Part shown: piece by piece, positions 35,588-41,995 of the stretch
Layout of the letters: each line of letters opens with the position of its first letter
How positions within the stretch are numbered: the stretch's first letter is position 1
Assembly (NCBI GenBank): GCA_949127775.1
Contig: CASBQF010000008.1
Coordinates: 1-44,119, forward strand
Direction: 5' to 3'
Origin: Oscillatoriales cyanobacterium PMM_0080
GTDB taxonomy: Bacteria; Cyanobacteriota; Cyanobacteriia; Cyanobacteriales; Microcoleaceae
DNA: 44,119 nucleotides
Notes under the pieces: model-generated
Told to the model about the DNA's origin: nothing
Database searches by the model: none
The model's input: only the letters and a program-made list of their open reading frames with translations
Made by a program: the position numbers and the translations under genes

Positions 35588-35653
35588 TTTTAGGCAACCT
35601 ACAATAAATCCTCATAGGTAATAATAATAGAAAGTGACACTCTCACCGCTAAT

Positions 35654-36547
35654 ATGTCAAAACAGATCAATTCAAATCCCGCCCGCGCAGCAATTAGTGC
35701 ACCAATTGGACTTCTGGCAGGTTTCACCTATCCCATTCGTGCTTTCACGCTGATTTGGCAAACTCCCAAGTTGTGGAGTTATGTATTAGTTCCCGTGGTG
35801 CTAAATTTTATAATTGGTATCAGTCTTTATTTAAGCTTGCTATTTCCCAGTTTGGCAGGCATAGATGTTTTGGTTGCCGATTTGTCCGTCCGATTCAATA
35901 CTTTAATTGTAAGTTTTCCAGCTTGGCTGAGCTTTCTCGGCGGGTTAACAGTCGCTTTCGGATGGCTGCTGCGCGTACTCCTAGTATCAGGACTTTTGCT
36001 GATTATTGGATTTTTGTTAGTACAGTTTGGTGTGATTTTGGGTTCGCCCTGGTACGGCAAACTTTCCGAACAATTGGAACTGCTGCGGAACGGTCAATTG
36101 CCCGCAGAAGCACCAATGGATTTGGCGAGTAGTTTGCGGGATATTCAAATGGCGATCGCCTTTGAACTGCGAAAACTACAAATTTTGTTGAGCATCGGCT
36201 TACCGCTGCTGCTGCTAAATTTTGTGCCAGGATTCGGCTCTATTATTAGCAGTTTGGGAGGTGTAGCTTTGGGCGCGACTATTGTCTGTTTGGACTTTTT
36301 AAATGCACCTTTGGAGCGGCGGAAGCTACCTTTTCGGGAGAAGTTGGAGATAATTTGGGCAAGTTTTCCGGCTAGCGGGAGTTTTGGTTTGGTTTGTTTG
36401 GGTTTGGTGAGCATTCCGCTGTTGAATTTGTTGGCGATTCCGCTGTGCGTGACGGCGGGGACTTTGTTTTTTTGCGATCGCATTTGGCCGGTTCGCTTTG
36501 CCGCAGCAGAAACAAAGAGTGCTCCAGAAAGTAACACGACAAACTAA
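35654..36547 (+). CDS. EI24-domain (CysZ-like) membrane protein
   Basis: A 297-residue integral membrane protein. The N-terminal GLLAGFTYPIRAFTLIWQTPKLWSYVLVPV matches the EI24/CysZ-like family. Likely transmembrane helices are at about 40-65, 95-128, 178-215 and 243-268. The amphipathic region between helices 2 and 3 carries charged residues. It may be a transporter or envelope protein; CysZ transports sulfate in E. coli, but the similarity here is only at family level. Its promoter shares a 66-bp divergent gap with comB. Confidence 0.82.
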   Translation: MSKQINSNPARAAISAPIGLLAGFTYPIRAFTLIWQTPKLWSYVLVPVVLNFIIGISLYLSLLFPSLAGIDVLVADLSVRFNTLIVSFPAWLSFLGGLTVAFGWLLRVLLVSGLLLIIGFLLVQFGVILGSPWYGKLSEQLELLRNGQLPAEAPMDLASSLRDIQMAIAFELRKLQILLSIGLPLLLLNFVPGFGSIISSLGGVALGATIVCLDFLNAPLERRKLPFREKLEIIWASFPASGSFGLVCLGLVSIPLLNLLAIPLCVTAGTLFFCDRIWPVRFAAAETKSAPESNTTN

Positions 36548-36550
36548 AAA

Positions 36551-36805
36551 CTAGGGAGATGCTTCTGGTTTCTGCCGATTCTGGGAAGTCGCAATTAGAA
36601 ACGGGCTTAAAAACAGCCAGCTAACGAAGAAAAAGGAGGCTGTAAATAGCTGCACAATATCGATCGCCGACAGGTATCCGTCAGATAATAGTGCAATGCT
36701 TCTATCTGTCAGCCCGAATATCCATGAGAGAATCCCAAACAGCCAAATGCCTTTTTGGAACATTAGCACAAATGCTGAGACTTCCGAGTTTTGCTGATTA
36801 TTCAT
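36551..36805 (-). CDS. Small two-helix membrane protein
   Basis: An 84-residue protein with two hydrophobic helices (about 17-32 and 50-72) and a polar tail. I do not recognise a family. AAGGG lies nine bases before the ATG, which supports it as a real gene. It converges on the EI24 gene, with only a 3-bp gap between stop codons. No function can be proposed. Confidence 0.65.
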   Translation of the reverse strand: MNNQQNSEVSAFVLMFQKGIWLFGILSWIFGLTDRSIALLSDGYLSAIDIVQLFTASFFFVSWLFLSPFLIATSQNRQKPEASP

Positions 36806-37196
36806 TGATTTAGCCCTTATTGGCGAAGAATCTGATTAACCGGAGCACCCCAAGGGCTTAAGGATTTTTGGTGTCTCCTCGGATTCCCTTTGTTCTCTAT
36901 ATGTTAAGAAATGTTTCCAAATATTGCAACGTGGCCCGGGAGGTATTTGTGCATCTATCTCAAGAAGTAGTCGTAACGTCAAAAATAAGTAAACTTTGAT
37001 ACACTTTGGTAGGAGGGGCGATCGCGATCGGGTACTAGCCTCCACCAAAAGCTTGTAATTTATTTTGAAGTATGCCATACTACATTAGTGGCTTTCAGGA
37101 CTTCAGTCCTCAAAGCCCTAAAAGCCACAGGATAAACAATTTGACGATCGCTATTAACCAGACTTGACGTGAGTTCAGCATCAATAATATAGAACT
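36806..37196. other. 391-bp intergenic region
   Basis: It should hold the promoters of the divergent small membrane protein and DUF7873-like genes. An 80-codon minus-strand frame (36836-37078) lacks support. At 37089-37128, GTGGCTTT and AAAGCCAC bracket an inner AGGACTTCAGTCCT palindrome, forming a two-level hairpin of the GGACTTCAGTCC family. Nothing else is recognised. Confidence 0.6.
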
Positions 37197-37928
37197 ATGG
37201 CACGATTAAATCAGATTATCGCGATCGAGAAAGGCATCAAAAGCCGATCGATCCAAGAACTAGCAGAAGCTCAAAAAGCACTCCAGAAGCCCGCCGTGCT
37301 TTCTGGAATCTCCCGCACATACCGCCCCAAAGACGAAGAAGGCGAACAACTGCCGCCCGAGTCCAAAAAAGTTGAAGTCAAAGCCGAAGAAATTATCCGA
37401 AAAACAACCGAAGTTTTGACCAAACTCTTCGACGTAACCGCAACCAAAGATTGGACAAATTGTAGCGCCCGCGCCGACGTAACTGTAGATGGAAACGTGC
37501 TGTTGAGCCAAGTCCCCGTCAGCTATTTGCTATTCATTGAAAAGCAGTTAGCAGATTTGCAAGCATTCATCAAAAAACTTCCAGTCTTAGATGCTTCGGA
37601 GACTTGGAACTTCGATGCTTCGGCCGACTGCTGGGGAACAGAACCCGTGCAAACTCTCAAAACTTTTAAAACTCCGCGCAATCACGTTAAAGCTGAAGCT
37701 ACCGAGCACCATCCGGCTCAAGTTGATGTTTATTACGAAGATATTACGATCGGCTACTGGCGCACTGTCAAGTTTTCTGGAGCTTTACCAGCGCGGCGGA
37801 TCAATGAGTTGCTGCAAAGAGTGGAAATATTGCAGCAAGCTGTGATGTTCGCCCGCGAAGAAGCTAATAATTCGGAAGTTGAGGAACAGAGAGTGGGAGA
37901 ACGAATTTTTCAATTTATTTTCCGCTAA
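37197..37928 (+). CDS. Conserved protein, probably DUF7873 family
   Basis: A 243-residue soluble protein that I recognise as a conserved family found in cyanobacteria and actinobacteria (probably DUF7873). Recognisable blocks are MARLNQIIAIEKGIKSR, LSGISRTYRPKDEEGEQLPPE, LFDVTATKDWTNCSARADV, and PVSYLLFIEKQLADLQAFIKKLPVLD. The middle appears beta-rich and the C-terminus helical. No catalytic motif is evident. It is the only protein gene next to the tRNA-like RNA unit, ending 75 bp before it on the same strand, so the two may form one transcription unit. Function unknown. Confidence 0.78.
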   Translation: MARLNQIIAIEKGIKSRSIQELAEAQKALQKPAVLSGISRTYRPKDEEGEQLPPESKKVEVKAEEIIRKTTEVLTKLFDVTATKDWTNCSARADVTVDGNVLLSQVPVSYLLFIEKQLADLQAFIKKLPVLDASETWNFDASADCWGTEPVQTLKTFKTPRNHVKAEATEHHPAQVDVYYEDITIGYWRTVKFSGALPARRINELLQRVEILQQAVMFAREEANNSEVEEQRVGERIFQFIFR

Positions 37929-38003
37929 TTGCTTGTTTTTTTGATAGTTATGGTTTAAGATATAAACAGAGTACAAGTTCAATCTAAAACTTCAACTTAA
38001 ACC

Positions 38004-38085
38004 GTACAACTGTGACAGTGCAGGTTCGACTCCTGTCTTCGTTCAATAGCGAAGTAGCCCAATTGGTAGAGGCCGCGTTACGTAC
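38004..38085 (+). ncRNA. tRNA-like RNA 1 with permuted halves, candidate Y RNA
   Basis: The T-arm half comes first: GTGACAGT, then GCAGG-TTCGACT-CCTGT (38020-38036), then CTTCGTT. A four-base linker leads to the D-arm half: AGCGAAG, TA, GCC..GGC. The acceptor-like stem CTTCGTT (38037-38043) pairs with AGCGAAG (38048-38054), 7 of 7 with one G-T. An anticodon-like helix is formed by 38004-38014 (GTACAAC, T bulge, GTG) with 38074-38085 (CGCGTT, AC bulge, GTAC). The variable segment is five bases. The fold matches a circularly permuted tRNA whose anticodon end is open, as in YrlA Y RNAs. Confidence 0.5.
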
Positions 38086-38145
38086 AAATTCAATAGCAAG
38101 CTATTACTCTAAACTCAGCATTCTCCGCCGATCGCTAAAACGAAT

Positions 38146-38258
38146 GTCAGGAACAAATAGGTCATCGAGGTTGCTGGCTCATATCCAGCTCCCCCTACCA
38201 AACGCAGGGGGGTAGCTCAATCGGTAGAGCGCGATGTTATCAATCTTAAATCCTTGAC
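38146..38258 (+). ncRNA. tRNA-like RNA 2 with permuted halves, candidate Y RNA
   Basis: The T-arm half is CATCG (38163-38167), AGGTT, GCTGG-CTCATAT-CCAGC (38173-38189), TCCCCCT (38190-38196), ACCA. After five bases comes the D-arm half: AGGGGGG (38206-38212), TA, GCTC-AATCGGTA-GAGC (38215-38230), G, CGATG (38232-38236). All four cloverleaf stems pair: acceptor 7 of 7 (one G-T), D 4, anticodon 5, T 5. Beyond the anticodon stem, GTCAGGA (38146-38152) pairs with TCC-T-TGAC (38251-38258). The T-loop is not canonical. No intact linear tRNA can be built from this region. Confidence 0.55.
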
Positions 38259-38296
38259 TTAAATGTGATAGCGTGCGCAAATGGGCGGTAAATTGG

Positions 38297-38329
38297 AACC
38301 CAGTAGTAAGGTCAGAACTACTGGGTTTT
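38297..38329 (+). terminator. Rho-independent terminator after the tRNA-like RNAs
   Basis: AACCCAGTAGT (38297-38307) and ACTACTGGGTT (38317-38327) form a perfect 11-bp hairpin with a 9-base loop, followed by a short T run. It lies 39 bases after the lower stem of tRNA-like RNA 2 and would end that transcript. Confidence 0.75.
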
Positions 38330-38409
38330 GTGCTAATTTATAAATCAAAGCGATACGCTTTACTAAAAAAAATGCCCGAGCAAGTTTTCAACCAATAAAG
38401 TATCAGTCA

Positions 38410-38535
38410 TTTCGATCGTTTGGACTTCAGTCCGATCTCCGGCTGCGGACTGAAGTCCGCACTACAAACAAAAACCGTTGGTAGTGCGGACTTCAGTCCG
38501 CTTTTATGCTGCGGACTGAAGTCCGCACTACAAAC
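38410..38535. repeat. GGACTTCAGTCC palindrome cluster
   Basis: Three copies of the GCGGACTTCAGTCCGC palindrome are present. Two of them form a large hairpin: the arms at 38481-38501 and 38511-38531 (GTAGTGCGGACTTCAGTCC type) are perfect with a 9-base loop. They occupy the region directly upstream of the Ser/Thr kinase gene. Confidence 0.88.
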
Positions 38536-38568
38536 TAATCTGATTGTGGTCAATCCACCGGACATGAT

Positions 38569-39504
38569 ATGAGTTACTGCATCAATCCTCAATGCACACA
38601 ACGCGAAAATCCTGCTGCTGCTCAAAATTGTCAGACTTGCGGTACGGCTTTACTAATTGTCGATCGCTATCGTATCCTTAAACCAGTACGATCGCCCAAT
38701 CCCGCACTCGCCACAGATATCTTTGAAGTCGAAGATTTGGGGACAGGGGAAAACGAATGGGGAACTGTCAAAGTTTTAAAAGTCTTGAAACACACCCACA
38801 ATCCCAATTTGGTTCGCTTGTTTCAGCAGGAAGCGCGAGTTTTGATTTGGCTAGCGGGAAGGGGCGAAGTTCCCCAAGTCGAACCAGACGGTTATTTCTC
38901 AATTAAACTCTCCCATAACTCCCAGAAATTGTCTTGTTTGGTGATGGAAAAAATTAGCGGAGAAAATTTGGCAGAATTCTTAGCTAAAAACCAGTACGTT
39001 TCTCAAGAATTAGCTGTTGATTGGCTGCAACAAATGCTTCATATTTTGCAGAAAATCCACAAATATCATTTAGTGCATCGGGATATTAAGCCCTCCAATC
39101 TGATGCTGGAATTTGATGGGAAACTGAGATTAATTGACTTTGGGGCCGCAACAGAAGCGGGGATTGATACAGCGCCCGTAGGTTCTGCGGGATATGGCGC
39201 GCCGGAACAAATCGCAGGGAAACCAGAAGTGCGATCCTCTTCGAGGGCTTCGCTAACGGACTTTTTTGCGCTGGGGCGTACTTTTGTACATTTATTGACT
39301 GGCATATCGCCGATCGACTTTCCCGTCAATCCAAAAACTGGTAAAATAAATTGGAGAAATCAGGCTGTAGGTGTTGACGAGTGGTTGCTGAGCTCGATCG
39401 ACCAATTGATGGAACCGCTACCGGAAAACCGACCTGAAAATACCCAAGTTATCTTAGAAAAAATCAAAAATATAGACCTTTTGATGGGTGCATCTCACTT
39501 TTGA
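38569..39504 (+). CDS. Ser/Thr protein kinase with N-terminal zinc ribbon
   Basis: A 311-residue kinase of the cyanobacterial type with a four-Cys ribbon (Cys4, 9, 21, 24). The catalytic loop is HRDIKPSN (170-177), the metal-binding motif DFG (190-192), and the activation segment ends APE (211-213). Between APEQIAGKP and DFFALGRTF lies an insertion, VRSSSRASLT (221-230), encoded by a small dispersed repeat. The C-terminus stops soon after NRPENTQVILEKI, and the last six codons plus the stop come from a palindromic element. Kinase motifs are otherwise intact; the insertion after the P+1/APE region could affect substrate binding. Confidence 0.9.
   Translation: MSYCINPQCTQRENPAAAQNCQTCGTALLIVDRYRILKPVRSPNPALATDIFEVEDLGTGENEWGTVKVLKVLKHTHNPNLVRLFQQEARVLIWLAGRGEVPQVEPDGYFSIKLSHNSQKLSCLVMEKISGENLAEFLAKNQYVSQELAVDWLQQMLHILQKIHKYHLVHRDIKPSNLMLEFDGKLRLIDFGAATEAGIDTAPVGSAGYGAPEQIAGKPEVRSSSRASLTDFFALGRTFVHLLTGISPIDFPVNPKTGKINWRNQAVGVDEWLLSSIDQLMEPLPENRPENTQVILEKIKNIDLLMGASHF
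39231..39258. repeat. Small dispersed repeat, short form, inside the kinase domain
   Basis: GCGATCCTCTTCGAGGGC followed by TTCGCTAAC is identical over its core to the copy at 19871 but is read on the other strand sense here, encoding RSSSRASLT. It interrupts a conserved stretch of the kinase fold between the APE motif and helix F. Confidence 0.85.
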
Positions 39505-39608
39505 AGAGGGCGAAGCATGACCGCATATAAGTTATTAGTTATAATCTCATATTTACTACGGTCATGCTTCGCCCCTACAAATATATTTGCTCTCATTGAG
39601 ATGCACCC
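39486..39608. repeat. Nested inverted-repeat element with GGGTGCATCTCA ends
   Basis: Outer arms GGGTGCATCTCA (39486-39497) and TGAGATGCACCC (39597-39608) enclose perfect 16-bp inner arms GGGCGAAGCATGACCG (39508-39523) and CGGTCATGCTTCGCCC (39559-39574). The left end lies inside the kinase gene and provides its stop codon. A partial GGGTGCATCTCA copy is at about 6256. Confidence 0.85.
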
Positions 39609-39684
39609 CCTTTTGATTACCTCCACAGAATCAAACTAATAATTTTCAATCCTCTATGCGCAATTCCCAATTCCCAATTCCCAA

Positions 39685-40311
39685 TCAATAAATCTCTTCT
39701 AATCTACGAAAATCCCGCTCAACTTCCGCCCACAAAGCCCGATTGTGAGGGTCAGTTTTTACCGCTTTTTTCAAATAAATTCTCGCCTTTTCAACCTGCT
39801 TTTCCCCAATTAAATGCCGTCCCCAGCGCTGATAGGCGATCGCCTGCCACTGGCGCACCTCCAAATCTTCGGGCACCCGCTGGGCCAAACCTTCAATCAG
39901 GGCGATCGCCCGCGGGAACCTCTGATATTTCAGCAACTGTTGCAGCTCAATATAAGCATCTTTCTTTAACTTTTGTTCCGCCGCCGACAATTCTGCCTTA
40001 GATTGAGCCTGTGGCTCTTTTCGAGTCACTTTAACTGCCTGTGGTTGAGCTTTCACCGCCTCCGCTGGCGCTGTCGGAGGAGGCGGTACAGTTGAATTGC
40101 CAACTTTCGACTCCGCAACATCGGCGGGCGCAATACTCACCAGGAACTTATAAGCCTCAGTAATAGCAATAAACTTATTCTTAGCCTGTTCGTTTCCCGG
40201 ATTCACATCGGGGTGATACTGTCTGGCTAACTTTCGATAAGAGGCCTTAACTTGCGATAAACTCGCACCAGGCCTCAGTCCTAACTGTCGATAATAATCT
40301 GCAATATCCAT
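39685..40311 (-). CDS. DnaJ-domain (J-domain) protein
   Basis: A 208-residue co-chaperone-like protein. The J domain covers residues 1-60, with the HPD motif at 33-35, needed to stimulate DnaK ATPase. A Pro/Ala-rich linker (about 70-105) and a TPR-like helical C-terminus (about 110-208) follow. There is no G/F region or zinc finger, so it is a type III J-protein. The partner DnaK is not in the window. It precedes clpP on the same strand but with a gap, so co-transcription is uncertain. Confidence 0.9.
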   Translation of the reverse strand: MDIADYYRQLGLRPGASLSQVKASYRKLARQYHPDVNPGNEQAKNKFIAITEAYKFLVSIAPADVAESKVGNSTVPPPPTAPAEAVKAQPQAVKVTRKEPQAQSKAELSAAEQKLKKDAYIELQQLLKYQRFPRAIALIEGLAQRVPEDLEVRQWQAIAYQRWGRHLIGEKQVEKARIYLKKAVKTDPHNRALWAEVERDFRRLEEIY

Positions 40312-40460
40312 TTAGCATGAATGATCGTTAATAATCCCATTAAATATGGCAGAATCCTTAAATGTAAAGATTCTGCCAAAATTTACTGCTAACTAGGGTA
40401 GTGCGAGGGTTGCCCGCACTACTTCGCTATAAAAATCACTTACCTGTCAACTGTCAACTG

Positions 40461-41054
40461 TCAAGGACGATCTTCGACCACTTTGTCAATCAAGCCATAT
40501 TCCTTGGCTTCCTCAGCCGACATGAAATAGTCGCGATCCATGTCTTTTTCGATTTTCTCGATCGGCTTTCCGGTATTGTGAGCGTAAATACCATTGAGTT
40601 GGTGGCGCAGTCGCAGAATCTCTTTCGCCTCAATCTGAATATCTGTTGCTTGTCCCCGCGCGCCCCCAGAAGGCTGGTGAATCATGATCCGCGAGTGAGG
40701 CAAAGCTAAGCGTTTGCCCTTCGTACCAGCAGCTAGCAGGAAAGAACCCATCGAAGCAGCCAAGCCCACACAAATCGTCACCACGTCCGATTTAATGTGC
40801 TGCATGGTATCAAAAATAGCCATGCCTGCCGACACCATTCCGCCTGGGGAATTGATGTACAAAATGATATCCTTACCTGAATCTTCCGAATCGAGATAGA
40901 GCATCACAGCGATGATTTGATTGGCAATTTCATCGTCAATGTCTTTGCCCAAGAATATAATCCGTTCCCGGTAAAGCCGATCGTAGATATTAATCCACTG
41001 AGTATCATAACCACCCGGCATTTTGTAGGGAACTTTTGGCACACCTATAGGCAT
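40461..41054 (-). CDS. clpP: ATP-dependent Clp protease proteolytic subunit
   Basis: A 197-residue ClpP serine protease subunit of the Clp complex. The catalytic triad is Ser101 in GLAASMGSF, His126 in MIHQP, and Asp175 in [10 protein letters not shown], all present. It is the downstream partner of clpR and corresponds to the clpP3-clpR pair typical of cyanobacteria, where they form a mixed heptameric ring. The ATG has GGAG about nine bases upstream. A 209-bp spacer separates it from clpR. Confidence 0.96.
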   Translation of the reverse strand: MPIGVPKVPYKMPGGYDTQWINIYDRLYRERIIFLGKDIDDEIANQIIAVMLYLDSEDSGKDIILYINSPGGMVSAGMAIFDTMQHIKSDVVTICVGLAASMGSFLLAAGTKGKRLALPHSRIMIHQPSGGARGQATDIQIEAKEILRLRHQLNGIYAHNTGKPIEKIEKDMDRDYFMSAEEAKEYGLIDKVVEDRP

Positions 41055-41084
41055 AATTCGGAACTCCGTTTAGTTGGTAATTGG

Positions 41085-41262
41085 TAATCGAGGATTGGTT
41101 ATTGGTTATTAGTTATTAGTTACTTGTTATTAGTTACTTGTTATTAGTCACTTGTTATTTTTTGGTTATTAGTTTTTGGTGATAACAACCAATAACTAAT
41201 AACCAACAACCCAGAACTAATAACCAATAACCAATAACCAATAACCAATAACTAATAACCAA
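41085..41262. repeat. Long TTGGTTATTAG micro-repeat inverted repeat in the clpR-clpP spacer
   Basis: One half (about 41095-41184) is made of GGTTATTAGTTATTAGTTACTTG-type units. The other half (about 41188-41262) is made of complementary CCAATAACTAATAACC units. The two can fold into a stem of about 75 bp. In an operon mRNA this would lie directly between the two coding regions. Confidence 0.88.
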
Positions 41263-41263
41263 A

Positions 41264-41923
41264 TTAGATAGCTGCCGCAGGAAGGGCTTTCGCCAATTCT
41301 TCCGAACTTTCAAGAACGCGATCGATCAAACCGTATTCTTTAGCTTCATAGGGTGTCAGGTACAGCAACCGATCCATATCTTTAGTAATTTTATCGATCG
41401 GTTGACCAGTGCAGCTTGCAAAAATATCGAGCATTGTCGCCTTATTTGCCAGCACTTCCTTCGCCCGAATTTGAATGTCACTGGCTTGACCGCGCGTGTA
41501 AGCCTTGGGTTGGTGCAACACAATCGAAGCGTGGGGTAAACTAGCCCGAAAGCCCTTTGTACCTGCCGCTAACAGCATCGCAGACATTCCCATTGCCGAA
41601 CCGAGGCAAATAGTATGGACGGGCGGCTTAATGTATCTAATCGTGTCACAGATAGCGAAGGCTTCGGTTTCAAATCCGACGGGTTCGCCACTGTAACCAG
41701 AAGTGCCTGTGGAGTTGATATAGATTTTGATCGGCTTATCTGGATCTTCGTATTGCAAGAACAGCAGTTCAGCGATAATCAGTTCTGTTACCGCAGGCAC
41801 CAGAGGCATACCCAGATAAACGATCCGCTCCTTCAGCAACAGGGAAGGTAAATCGGGAGGGGGAGTTCGAGAGTTGCCCTCTCCGTAGTATTGGGATTGC
41901 ACAGCTTTTATTGGTGTGTTCAT
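41264..41923 (-). CDS. clpR: ClpR, inactive ClpP-like subunit
   Basis: A 219-residue ClpP paralogue. The active-site Ser is replaced by Gly112 (CLGSAMGMSA versus [10 protein letters not shown]), while His137 in VLHQP is retained, which matches cyanobacterial ClpR. It therefore contributes structure rather than catalysis to the ClpP3/R ring. Its N-terminus is about 20 residues longer than that of ClpP. The gene starts 72 bp from the divergent VWA gene. Confidence 0.95.
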   Translation of the reverse strand: MNTPIKAVQSQYYGEGNSRTPPPDLPSLLLKERIVYLGMPLVPAVTELIIAELLFLQYEDPDKPIKIYINSTGTSGYSGEPVGFETEAFAICDTIRYIKPPVHTICLGSAMGMSAMLLAAGTKGFRASLPHASIVLHQPKAYTRGQASDIQIRAKEVLANKATMLDIFASCTGQPIDKITKDMDRLLYLTPYEAKEYGLIDRVLESSEELAKALPAAAI

Positions 41924-41955
41924 AAACCGAAATGTTGCCTGAACTGATGGAGCTA

Positions 41956-41967
41956 TTCTTATAAGAA
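41956..41967. promoter_or_regulatory. Palindrome in the divergent clpR/VWA promoter region
   Basis: TTCTTATAAGAA is a perfect 12-bp palindrome centred in the only 72 bp between clpR and the VWA gene. TATAAG-like -10 elements overlap it on both strands. It may be part of both promoters or a regulator site; no -35 match is convincing. Confidence 0.4.
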
Positions 41968-41995
41968 ATAGTAACGCAATCTTTAGGTATCCCGC

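Noticed and set aside
36836-37078. 80-codon minus-strand frame
   Set aside because: No start signal, mixed composition, and it lies across the expected promoter region of the DUF7873-like gene.
38012-38215. 67-codon frame across the tRNA-like RNAs
   Set aside because: The DNA is explained better by RNA secondary structure; the frame has no start signal and would encode tRNA halves.
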